Shown: positions 1 to 4,925 of the stretch, one piece after another
Position numbering within the stretch: the first letter of the stretch is position 1
Layout: every line of letters begins with the position of its first letter
NCBI GenBank assembly: GCA_019314185.1
Contig: JAFCZU010000280.1
Coordinates: 1 to 5,115, forward strand
Length of the DNA stretch: 5,115 nt
DNA from: Deltaproteobacteria bacterium
GTDB lineage: Bacteria > Desulfobacterota > Desulfobacteria > Desulfobacterales > ETH-SRB1
Reading direction: 5' to 3'
Position numbers and translations under genes: made by a program
The notes under the pieces: generated by a model
What the model was told of the DNA's origin: nothing
The model's database searches: none
The model's input: only the letters and a program-made list of their open reading frames with translations

Positions 1-867
1 GGCTCGTCCAGATGCCAGACTATCTTCTCAATGACTTCAAGGGCACGGGGTTTGGCCACAAATTCATGATGCTCTGTTTCATACTTTTCAGCAACCTGCC
101 GCGCAAAAGCCAGCTCATTGAACCGTTTTTCAGCAAAACCGATGGACGCAGTAATCAACGGCTCTCCCTTCATCCATGGGGCCATGTGAGCCACGACAGC
201 GCTGGAATCAACACCACCGCTCAAAAAAGCACCCAATGGCACCTCACTTATTAACCGCTTGCGTGTGGCCTCGGCCAGACGCTCATCTAACTGCTTTGTC
301 AGGAGTTTTTCGTCTCGACTCTTTGCGTCAAACAGAAGTTCCCAATAGGGCCGGGTCCGCACCTGGCCGTTCTTCATAACAAGGCGGTGAGCGGGACGAA
401 GCTTAAAGATATTTTTGAAAATAGTCTTAGGTGACGGAATATAGAGGAACGTTAGATAATCATCTATAGCCGTTAGATCGATGTCTTGCTTTACAGAGGG
501 ATCGCACAGCAGGGCCTTGAGTTCAGAGGCAAACAGGAACCTGTTCCCATTTGTGGTATAAAAGAAGGCAAACATGCCATTGAGATGCTGCACCAGGTTT
601 TCTCCCCACTCCTCATAGCCATGTACGAGGACTTCCGTATCACTACGAGTTCGGAAGATATGCCCCTTGCTTTGTATTTCCCATGGGCTGTCTGCCGGTA
701 TCCAGATCGATGATACTGAGGCGTCGGTGTCCAAGGCCAATGCTGCCGTTTACATAGTATCCCTCGTCATCGGGTCCCCGGTGGATAAGAGTATTATTCA
801 TCTTTTTTAGAAGATTTTTGTCTACCGGACGATTGTCTATATTATATATTCCGCAGATTCCGCACAT
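1..867 (-). pseudogene. asnB: Asparagine synthase (glutamine-hydrolysing)/amidotransferase, broken by two internal deletions, 3' end outside window
   Basis: The first 64 codons from ATG at 867 encode a class II glutamine amidotransferase start: Met-Cys with catalytic Cys2, HRGPDDEG (residues 29-36) and GLGHRRLSIIDL (44-55), then MGN. The frame then fails and stops at 643. Coding resumes in another frame at about 668 with KGHIFRTRSDTEVLVHGYEEWG and continues to the window edge through FLSGGVDSSAV (PP-loop ATP site, about 204-221) to WHLDEP. Between MGN and KGH the family normally has about 24-28 residues including NGEIYN, so roughly 68 bp are missing, shifting the frame. A second, in-frame gap sits near 562-568: GMFAF runs directly into FYTTNGNRFLFASELKALL, lacking the usual segment with ARDRxGxKPL. 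Intact relatives transfer amide nitrogen from glutamine to a carboxylate and often lie in exopolysaccharide clusters. This copy should be inactive. The symbol denotes the family only; an exosortase-associated amidotransferase is equally possible. Confidence 0.88.
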
Positions 868-893
868 GTTAGCTCATAGCTGATAGCACATAG
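868..893. repeat. Low-complexity tandem repeat before the amidotransferase start
   Basis: On the minus strand this stretch reads as degenerate copies of a 7-8 base word (CTATGTG, CTATCAG, CTATGAG, CTAA) ending right at the ATG of the broken amidotransferase gene. No Shine-Dalgarno sequence is visible in front of that ATG, so the repeat may have replaced or displaced the original leader. Assigned by eye only. Confidence 0.35.
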
Positions 894-915
894 TTAAGAC
901 AACCAAAAATAATCT

Positions 916-935
916 CTGAGTTCTTCGCAACTCAG
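916..935 (-). terminator. Possible weak rho-independent terminator
   Basis: A perfect 7-bp stem (CTGAGTT and AACTCAG) encloses a 6-base loop. Read on the minus strand it is followed by AGATTATTTTTGG, a short T-rich tract. It lies downstream of the methyltransferase and its trailing fragment and before the amidotransferase. The stem has only three GC pairs, so termination would be weak. Confidence 0.3.
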
Positions 936-959
936 TAGTGAGTATATTTTCGGTATATA

Positions 960-1097
960 TTAATTCACCTTTTCCCACTCCCGAAAATGACCAACATCTT
1001 CCCTCACAACTGCCGTGGCGTCAACGGCGTCTGCCATTTGAACCAGCGAACTTGCAGCAGTAAGAAAGGTACGGTAATCTGAGAAATGAAATAGATT
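960..1097 (-). pseudogene. Unassigned reading-frame fragment downstream of the methyltransferase
   Basis: Directly after the methyltransferase stop, the same minus-strand frame stays open for 45 codons to a TAA at 960-962. It reads NLFHFSDYRTFLTAASS and then LVQMADAVDATAVVREDV, ending HFREWEKVN. It looks protein-like: it mixes hydrophobic and charged residues and ends on a helix-like acidic/basic segment. It has no plausible start codon with a ribosome binding site; an internal ATG would leave only about 26 codons. I do not recognise the family. It could be the tail of a lost gene of the polysaccharide cluster, joined to the methyltransferase by deletion, or chance. Confidence 0.25.
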
Positions 1098-1757
1098 TCA
1101 AGCCTTTCTTCCCACAAAATAAACCGCCGAGGCAATGTGTGCAGATCGAGGCTTTTTAATCAAGAGATAGTCCAGATATCGGATGGGGGCGAGAATTATG
1201 CGAAAAATGGCGTCAAAGACCTTGTGGATTAGCCCTTTATCAAAAAGAGTGCAGATTAAGTAGTTAACCACCCAGTTAGTTGCGGAAGCAGGACCAATAT
1301 GTACACCGCTGTCCAGTTCGTCAAATCCTCCTTTTTTACAAAAGAGTCTCAATCCATCAAGCGTCCATCGCCAATAATCAGCAGGGTCAGCATGAAACCC
1401 TTGGATAAAGGGCACTTCAATATGCACAATCCCTTGTTTCTTAACCAACCTGTAGATTTCAGAAAAGACTTTATGAGGATCTTCTACATGCTCCAGTGTT
1501 CCAGTGCAAAAAATACAATCAAATGATTCGTCTGGCAGAGGAATTTGATGGATATCGCAGACCAAGTCTGTGCCTTCTTTGACGAATCCGTCTATTGTGA
1601 AGGTATCATTCGTTATCTTGCGACCGCCAGCTCCTACGTCACATATTCTGGCCCCTGGCCGAAGCCTGGCCAACGTATTGGAAATCTGCGGATTTGCTTG
1701 AATTGTCAAACTGGGAATGAATCCCCTTATGCCCTTATTATTAATTTGCCATCGCAT
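1098..1757 (-). CDS. Class I SAM-dependent methyltransferase (polysaccharide-cluster type)
   Basis: A 219-residue protein with a Methyltransf_11-like Rossmann fold. Motif I is ICDVGAGG (residues 38-45), the acidic loop is CDIHQIPLP with D68, and FDCIFCTGTLEHVEDP (79-94) is the characteristic post-strand-4 segment. HADPADYWRWT (122-132) is typical of methyltransferases in cell-surface sugar clusters. It probably transfers a methyl group from S-adenosylmethionine to a sugar, lipid-linked glycan or related small substrate in the cytoplasm; the substrate cannot be read from sequence. Start choice: a TTG at 1769 would add four residues but lies one base from AAGGAG (1771-1776), while ATG at 1757 is 13 bases away, long but workable. 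I prefer the ATG. The gene follows the ruined glycosyltransferase by about 20 bp and was probably co-transcribed with it. The reading frame shows no damage. Confidence 0.85.
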   Translation of the reverse strand: MRWQINNKGIRGFIPSLTIQANPQISNTLARLRPGARICDVGAGGRKITNDTFTIDGFVKEGTDLVCDIHQIPLPDESFDCIFCTGTLEHVEDPHKVFSEIYRLVKKQGIVHIEVPFIQGFHADPADYWRWTLDGLRLFCKKGGFDELDSGVHIGPASATNWVVNYLICTLFDKGLIHKVFDAIFRIILAPIRYLDYLLIKKPRSAHIASAVYFVGRKA

Positions 1758-1770
1758 TGGTTGAAACAAT

Positions 1771-1776
1771 CTCCTT
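1771..1776 (-). promoter_or_regulatory. Ribosome binding site of the methyltransferase
   Basis: AAGGAG on the minus strand, overlapping the end of the degraded glycosyltransferase (stop at 1780-1782 or, in the other frame, 1775-1777). Its distance decides the start: 1 base to TTG at 1769 is too close, 13 bases to ATG at 1757 is at the long end of the usable range. Confidence 0.5.
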
Positions 1777-1966
1777 AAATTAGTGTAAAACTTTTTGAGC
1801 TACCCTTTCCCAGGTATATGGTATTTTTGAGTTGCTTTTGGTCATCAAGATCGACCAGGATTCCATAATCGGCGCTTCTTACGACTTCTTCATTGCCTCC
1901 CACTTTTTGGTTACAACTGGTTTGCCGCAGGCCATGGCCTCAAAAAAACATCCGCCCACCCTTCAT

Positions 1967-1974
1967 TACTAGTA
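1967..1974. repeat. Target-site duplication TACTAGTA, left copy
   Basis: TACTAGTA here and again at 2165-2172 brackets the foldback element. The word is its own reverse complement, so the true duplication could be shorter (for example CTAG) with the outer bases belonging to the element. Collapsing the two copies restores the glycosyltransferase frame. Confidence 0.75.
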
Positions 1975-2164
1975 CTCCGTCCCAGAAGTTCTGACTACAT
2001 TAGTGGCAATGCAAAATCCGTGATTTCAATACCACATTGAACCTATTTCTTGTCATGATATTCAATAAAATTAACAAGATGTAAATATAATTACGGCTCA
2101 ATTGAGGCCGAGGTTTCACGGAACATCAACTGCCAGAAAACATGTCAAAACTTTTGGGACGCAG
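1975..2164. mobile_element. 190-bp foldback MITE-like element inserted in the glycosyltransferase
   Basis: The ends are inverted repeats: CTCCGTCCCAGAAGTTCTGA at the left and, on the opposite strand of the right end, CTGCGTCCCAAAAGTTTTGA, with three mismatches over the first 21 bases. Weaker inverted similarity continues inward (TGGCA, TCCGTGA, a CATTGAACC-like block) to about 70 bases from each end, so almost the whole element is an imperfect palindrome. It has no reading frame of note. It is flanked by TACTAGTA on both sides. Non-autonomous elements of this kind are moved by a transposase supplied elsewhere; I cannot assign the family. An 8-bp duplication suits several IS families, while CTAG alone would suit IS5-like targets. 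Confidence 0.8.
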
Positions 2165-2172
2165 TACTAGTA
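2165..2172. repeat. Target-site duplication TACTAGTA, right copy
   Basis: Partner of the copy at 1967-1974. The flanking gene sequence (GCCTTAC on one side, AATGAAGGG on the other, read on the minus strand) fuses across a single copy into LTTSNEG in one frame. Confidence 0.75.
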
Positions 2173-2406
2173 GTAAGGCAGAAGATATCTGCTGCATTTA
2201 TCCATTTATTTAAGACTTGAAACCCGGTCATTTGGGCCGAGTCAGAGTCAATCTGCTTTGCCGGTTCATTTACCGGGGGACATTTTGAACGCTCTCTAAT
2301 CCGTCATGCTCTCGGTGTTCTCTGCGTCCCATTGCCTGCCCCCATAAGGAGAAACGACTGTATCGAGGCGCTCTTTGTGGTAAAATTTAAAATTCGTTAC
2401 TGACTT

Positions 2407-3519
2407 CTACGGACAAAGACAAGACTCGTAAAGGTCTTCATACTTTTTTACCATTACGTCCAACGTGAATTTCTCTTCAAATTGCTTCCTTCCTTTTTTT
2501 CCCATCAGCTTTGCTTTTGCCTTATCAGTCAGTATTTCAAGAACAGCCTTTGCCAGATCTTCCGGCTGGTCAGAAGGCACAAGTAGTCCGTTGCTTTCAT
2601 GCTTGACAATTTCAGCATTACCCCCCACATTGGTAGCGACTATCGGCTTTGCGGCCGCACATGCCTCAATCAAGGTGAGAGAAAGTCCCTCGCTGAAGGA
2701 ACATAAGACAAAAACATCCATCACACCCAGCAATTCTGCAATATCACTCCTTGCTCCAAGAAACTTGATATTGTTTTGCAGTCCAAGGTTTGTTGTCAAA
2801 CTTTCCAATTCGGTTCTAAGAGGCCCATCACCAATGATCAGCAAGACCGCCTCAGATAACCTGGCTGCAATGATTTTCATTGCCCTGATAAGGCAGGTAT
2901 GGTTCTTTATGGGGTCCAGTCGTGCAACTATACCGATGACGGACTGATCGTCTGTTATCCCAAGTTCCCGCCGTATCAATGTGACATCATGATTTTTTCC
3001 AAATCTTTGTGAATCGATGCCATTGTATATCTTTATTATTTTTTTTTCATTCACACCCTCATGCTGAACAAGATATCTTTTTCCATGTTCTGCCACCACC
3101 ACGACCCGATTCACCATTTTACAAAGCAGGCTGTTGGCTATCTTGACCTTGCTACTTGATGAAAAATCCCTCCCATGTTCCGTATAGATAATACACTGGG
3201 TTCTCGCTATCTTGCCGGCCAGGGTTCCGTAAAAAAGAGCGGTTGGATTGTGAAGATATAGAATCTTAATCTTTGATTTTTTCAGGTACCTTGCGAGCTT
3301 GAACGGATAAAAATAGTCAATCCCAGGCCGTCTTCGTAGCAGATGCACCCCAATGCCCTTTTCAGATAAACCTTGCGATAGACTACCAAGGGAATCATAA
3401 CAGCAGATAGAAGGGTGATATAAGGAACGGTCTATTCGTTCAAGGAAGTTAACGACCATGATTTCAAGACCGCCTATTTCAAGGCCCTGGATGAGATGGA
3501 GTAGGTTAATTTTTTTCAT
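2407..3519 (-). CDS. Family-4 (GT-B) glycosyltransferase, PEP-CTERM/exosortase-locus type
   Basis: A full-length 370-residue enzyme. The N-terminal acceptor domain opens with LLHLIQGLEIGGLEIMV (6-22), the glycine-rich loop of GT4 enzymes, and contains EHGRD (114-118). The C-terminal donor domain holds GIVARLDPIKNH (196-207), IGDGPLR (229-235), the catalytic E277-x7-E285 pair in SEGLSLTLIE, and KPIVATNVGGNAEIV. No signal peptide or membrane segment is seen, so it should act at the cytoplasmic face on a lipid-linked or nascent glycan with a nucleotide-sugar donor. Overall pattern and length resemble Stp2-type sugar transferases linked to exosortase clusters, from memory; the sugar is unknown. 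No Shine-Dalgarno sequence precedes the ATG (the leader is AT-rich, ATTAATTTAAA), and no alternative start is better. It is the first gene of the minus-strand run, with a repeat at 3549-3688 just upstream where its promoter should be. Confidence 0.9.
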   Translation of the reverse strand: MKKINLLHLIQGLEIGGLEIMVVNFLERIDRSLYHPSICCYDSLGSLSQGLSEKGIGVHLLRRRPGIDYFYPFKLARYLKKSKIKILYLHNPTALFYGTLAGKIARTQCIIYTEHGRDFSSSSKVKIANSLLCKMVNRVVVVAEHGKRYLVQHEGVNEKKIIKIYNGIDSQRFGKNHDVTLIRRELGITDDQSVIGIVARLDPIKNHTCLIRAMKIIAARLSEAVLLIIGDGPLRTELESLTTNLGLQNNIKFLGARSDIAELLGVMDVFVLCSFSEGLSLTLIEACAAAKPIVATNVGGNAEIVKHESNGLLVPSDQPEDLAKAVLEILTDKAKAKLMGKKGRKQFEEKFTLDVMVKKYEDLYESCLCP

Positions 3520-3548
3520 TTTAAATTAATTTACTTGTATAGAATTTC

Positions 3549-3688
3549 TTTTTTGACAGGATGTACAGGATGATCAGGACGTAAGACCTACCTGCCGGCG
3601 GGCAAAAAAGTAAAGAAATCATGCCTGCCCGCCATTGCTCTTGCTCAGGCGAGGCGGGCGGGTAAATCTTGTTAATCCTGTCAAAAAA
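3549..3688. repeat. CAGGAT-nonamer inverted repeat with GC-rich palindromic core
   Basis: Perfect 14-bp ends TTTTTTGACAGGAT (3549-3562) and its complement (3675-3688) enclose about 110 bp. The left arm is a 9-bp tandem array: ACAGGATGT, ACAGGATGA, TCAGGACGT (3556-3582). The right arm, on the other strand, shows the same period as ACAGGATTA, ACAAGATTT. The core pairs CCTGCCCGCC (3624-3633) with GGCGGGCGGG (3653-3662), with one G-T mismatch, and alternatively GGCGGGCA with TGCCCGCC (3626-3633). It has no coding capacity. Arrays of this nonamer are, from memory, common interspersed repeats in several environmental bacterial lineages. It occupies the leader region of the glycosyltransferase. Confidence 0.7.
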
Positions 3689-3717
3689 GTCCGCCTGAAG
3701 GACGTTAAGCTAAAAAT

Positions 3718-3734
3718 GGTGGGCAATGCCCACC
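3718..3734. repeat. Short perfect palindrome GGTGGGC-AAT-GCCCACC
   Basis: A 7-bp GC-rich stem with a 3-base loop. On the minus strand it is followed by ATTTTTA, giving a weak terminator look, but there is no minus-strand gene ending just before it. More likely an interspersed hairpin repeat. Confidence 0.5.
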
Positions 3735-3767
3735 GTTATTTTATGTATAAGGAATAAGTGGTTAAGT

Positions 3768-4009
3768 CGGTTTGAGGTAAGTTCTCAATAAATTCGGGAC
3801 AACTTCGGTATTAGCACTATGAATCTCAGTGCGATACCCGAATTTACATCCTCTCAACGTAGGGGCGGGTTTACCCCGCCAGTCAGAGCTTCGGAGCCGA
3901 CATCTGCCGCAGGAACTTTGTGCTGCAATTGACACAAGCGGGATAAACCCGCCCCTACGAGGAAGTGTCTTACCCGAACTTATTGAGATGTTACGGTTTG
4001 AGATAAATT
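3768..4009. repeat. Nested palindromic repeat unit upstream of the toxin-antitoxin operon
   Basis: Several symmetric layers are stacked here. The inner pair is a 22-bp inverted repeat with one mismatch beginning CGTAGGGGCGGGTTTA (3858-3879 and 3938-3959). The outer pair is TCTCAATAAATTCGGG (3783-3798) against CCCGAACTTATTGAGA (3973-3988), again one mismatch in 16. A separate left hairpin pairs TAAATTCGGG (3789-3798) with CCCGAATTTA (3837-3846), with an inner imperfect stem around GTATTAGCAC and GTGCGATAC. Direct repeats CGGTTTGAGGTAAGTT (3768-3783) and CGGTTTGAGATAAATT (3994-4009) lie at the outside. No convincing gene is present; open frames across it are forced by the repeats. Confidence 0.65.
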
Positions 4010-4049
4010 TATTGATTTAATTATCGTTTTGTGACATTTTGTAGCTATA

Positions 4050-4056
4050 AAGGAGG
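4050..4056 (+). promoter_or_regulatory. Strong Shine-Dalgarno site of the antitoxin
   Basis: AAAGGAGG ends at 4056, five bases before the ATG at 4062, an ideal spacing. I see no convincing -35/-10 pair in 4010-4050; TATAAA at 4046-4051 overlaps the ribosome binding site and would be too close to the start to act as the promoter. Confidence 0.7.
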
Positions 4057-4061
4057 CTTTC

Positions 4062-4334
4062 ATGAAAGCGACAGAAATAATTAGAGCCCGTGTTCCGGTT
4101 GAGTTAAAGCATAATTTTGAGACCATAGCGCAGCATCAGGGTATGAGCGCCAGTCATGTACTGCGACGACTCATGGAACAATATATTGAGCGGGAAAAAG
4201 AATTAGCACAGCGCAAAGAAGAAACTTTAGAAGCTCTTGAAGACATCGAGACTGACCGGGTTGTAGATGGTGATGAAATTCTGACATGGTTGGCCAGTTG
4301 GGGAACTGAAGATGAACTGGAACCGCCAACATGA
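4062..4334 (+). CDS. Ribbon-helix-helix antitoxin (RelB/CopG-like)
   Basis: A 90-residue acidic protein. Residues 1-45 form the DNA-binding part: a beta strand (EIIRARVPVELK) followed by two helices (HNFETIAQHQGMS, ASHVLRRLMEQYIERE), with the turn GMSAS typical of MetJ/Arc-type folds. The charged linker 43-60 looks helical. The C-terminal part, RVVDGDEILTWLASWGTEDE (66-85), resembles the toxin-binding tail of antitoxins paired with ParE-like toxins. Such proteins bind their partner toxin and, with it, repress their own promoter as dimers. It starts after a strong ribosome binding site and overlaps the toxin by ATGA, implying translational coupling. It is in the usual antitoxin-first order. 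No damage is visible. Family assignment rests on pattern recognition, not a search. Confidence 0.88.
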   Translation: MKATEIIRARVPVELKHNFETIAQHQGMSASHVLRRLMEQYIEREKELAQRKEETLEALEDIETDRVVDGDEILTWLASWGTEDELEPPT

Positions 4335-4603
4335 TATTACAATTTTCAAAAGCGGCTTTGCATGACTTGAAACGTCTGAGAGAATTCATTGCCCATGATA
4401 ATCCAACAACAGCTCAACGAATATCCAAGAGACTGCAAGGCGCAATCAAAAAACTTATGGATGCACCAAGAATAGGACGGCCTGTGGAGGATATGCCCGG
4501 AGAAATACGGGAGTTTATCTTTGGACGTTATGTTGTGCGCTACGAGGTTCGAAAGGATGTGCTTTATATTCTTCGAATTTGGCATGGTAGGGAAAATAGA
4601 TAA
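4331..4603 (+). CDS. ParE/RelE-superfamily toxin
   Basis: A 90-residue basic protein with the superfamily layout: a starting strand (MILQFSKAALHDLKRL), a long helix pair (DLKRLREFIAHDNPTTAQ then RISKRLQGAIKKLMDAP, 12-46), the IGRPVEDMPG loop (48-57), and the sheet REFIFGRYVVRYEVRKDVLYILRIWHGRENR (60-90) ending in the conserved HGR. ParE-type members poison DNA gyrase and RelE-type ones cleave mRNA on the ribosome; the long N-terminal helical hairpin and GRP loop lean to ParE, but the target cannot be settled by eye. Translation is coupled to the antitoxin through the 4-base overlap. The terminal AAT AGA TAA lies inside the 8-bp duplication created by the downstream element, so the stop codon and protein are unchanged by that insertion. 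Roles as an addiction or stress module are inference. Confidence 0.88.
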   Translation: MILQFSKAALHDLKRLREFIAHDNPTTAQRISKRLQGAIKKLMDAPRIGRPVEDMPGEIREFIFGRYVVRYEVRKDVLYILRIWHGRENR

Positions 4604-4604
4604 A
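4597..4604. repeat. Target-site duplication TAGATAAA, left copy (contains the toxin stop)
   Basis: TAGATAAA occurs here and at 4799-4806, immediately outside the two terminal inverted repeats. Eight bases is the usual duplication length for IS1595-family elements. The toxin TAA is part of this copy. Confidence 0.85.
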
Positions 4605-4798
4605 CTGGGGTATCCGCTTGGCTCTTGTAATCATACTATGTAGAATGTGGGTGTGGAGGATTACCCCAAGACAGTTCTTGAGTTCCAGAAGCGCTTTACT
4701 ACAGTTGATCCGATAACTGGACAAGATGTCCGGGGCGGCCGACCGGATTCGTAGAAGCACAACATATAGCGTATACAAGAGCGAAGCGGATACCCCAG
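4605..4798 (+). mobile_element. 194-bp MITE derived from an IS1595-family insertion sequence
   Basis: Terminal inverted repeats of 25 bp (4605-4629 and 4774-4798) differ at one base; each begins CTGGGGTATCCGCTT and ends GCTCTTGTA. TAGATAAA is duplicated on both sides. Inside is the beginning of a transposase gene in the plus direction, then a large internal loss. IS1595 elements are typically around 0.7-1 kb or longer with 8-bp duplications and GG-type ends; here nearly everything between the N-terminus and the right end is gone, so movement would need a transposase from a full copy elsewhere in the genome. Confidence 0.85.
4653..4754 (+). pseudogene. IS1595-type transposase, N-terminal remnant
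   Basis: From GTG at 4653 the frame gives VEDYPKTVLEFQKRFTTVD, closely matching the N-terminus of IS1595 transposases (usual start M-x-x-(Y/L)P, then LxEFxxRF), and ends at TAG 4752-4754 after 33 codons. In full proteins this is followed by a zinc-ribbon region with RWPxGFxCPxCG; a trace may survive in another frame at 4736-4753 as RPTGFV, but no cysteine pairs follow. The DDE/DDN catalytic domain is absent. The likely original start ATG may have become GTG; an in-frame GTG at 4647 is an alternative. It is non-functional. Confidence 0.7.
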
Positions 4799-4806
4799 TA
4801 GATAAA
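4799..4806. repeat. Target-site duplication TAGATAAA, right copy
   Basis: Partner of 4597-4604. Collapsing both copies gives the pre-insertion sequence GAAAATAGATAAATTAGC, in which the toxin gene simply ends at TAA. The following stretch to 4900 shows no gene. Confidence 0.85.
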
Positions 4807-4902
4807 TTAGCAAATCCACAAGTTTGATCCACAATTCTTCCACCTGTACACATACCGTTTCTGGCTTGGTTTTTCTTTTATTCAAAACTAAAAACTGAAC
4901 AA

Positions 4903-4923
4903 CTCTCGTCTATAAGACGAGAG
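4903..4923 (-). terminator. Hairpin at the 3' end of the Y1 transposase (terminator or IS end structure)
   Basis: Perfect 8-bp stem CTCTCGTC and GACGAGAG around a 5-base loop, starting two bases beyond the transposase stop. On the minus strand it is followed by TTGTTCAGTTTTTAG, so it could terminate transcription. IS200/IS605 elements also carry subterminal hairpins recognised by TnpA as single-stranded DNA, and this is the right place for the right-end hairpin. The two readings are not exclusive. Confidence 0.6.
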
Positions 4924-4925
4924 GT

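Larger units (their letters stand above)
1780..2228 (-). pseudogene. Degraded family-4 glycosyltransferase, C-terminal half, interrupted by a foldback element
   Basis: Reading leftward from 2228 gives TGFQVLNKWINAADIFCLTT. Removing the inserted element (1975-2164) together with one TACTAGTA copy joins this in frame to SNEGWADVFFEAMACGKPVV, the GT-B fold nucleotide-sugar site with an ExxxxxxxE-like segment. A run of five Ts at 1904-1908 (A-run in the gene) marks a one-base frameshift; the next frame gives VGGNEEVVRSADYGILVDLDD. Near 1830-1845 the frame shifts again and about 30-40 expected residues are missing before the final PYTWERVAQKVLH and stop. The N-terminal acceptor domain is absent. 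The parent enzyme would have transferred a sugar from a nucleotide-sugar donor onto a growing glycan. It is distinct from the intact glycosyltransferase upstream, whose equivalent region reads SFSEGLSLTLIEACAAAKPIV. With a missing N-terminus and several frame breaks it cannot make a working enzyme. Confidence 0.85.

Noticed and set aside
12..713. Several plus-strand open frames at the left end
   Set aside because: All are antisense to the amidotransferase pseudogene, whose minus-strand translation carries recognisable motifs.
1967..2172. Invertible promoter or phase-variation switch between inverted repeats
   Set aside because: The flanks encode two halves of one protein that rejoin in frame when the segment is removed, which is expected of an insertion and not of an inversion switch; no recombinase gene is present.
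2240..2406. Minus-strand readable stretch ending YGGRQWDAENTESMTD and a stop
   Set aside because: The run is short with no start or ribosome binding site; the sequence contains CACAAAGAGC and CAGAGAACACCGAGAG, resembling degenerate CACAGAG-type intergenic repeats more than coding DNA.
2465..2947. Open frame of 160 codons on the plus strand
   Set aside because: It lies wholly opposite the well-supported glycosyltransferase on the minus strand; its composition (serine-rich, low-complexity) is that of an antisense shadow.
3718..3734. Rho-independent terminator
   Set aside because: The stem is good but the T-tract is short and interrupted, and no gene on the matching strand ends just before it; kept as a palindromic repeat.
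3549..4009. CRISPR array
   Set aside because: Repeats are inverted or in 9-bp tandem, not regularly spaced direct repeats with unique spacers, and no cas gene is nearby.
3829..4020. 63-codon plus-strand frame across the palindromic region
   Set aside because: Most of it is the inverted-repeat sequence itself; it has no ribosome binding site and no protein-like character.
4515..4885. Minus-strand frames over the toxin end and the MITE
   Set aside because: They run antisense to the toxin and through the terminal repeats of the miniature element.
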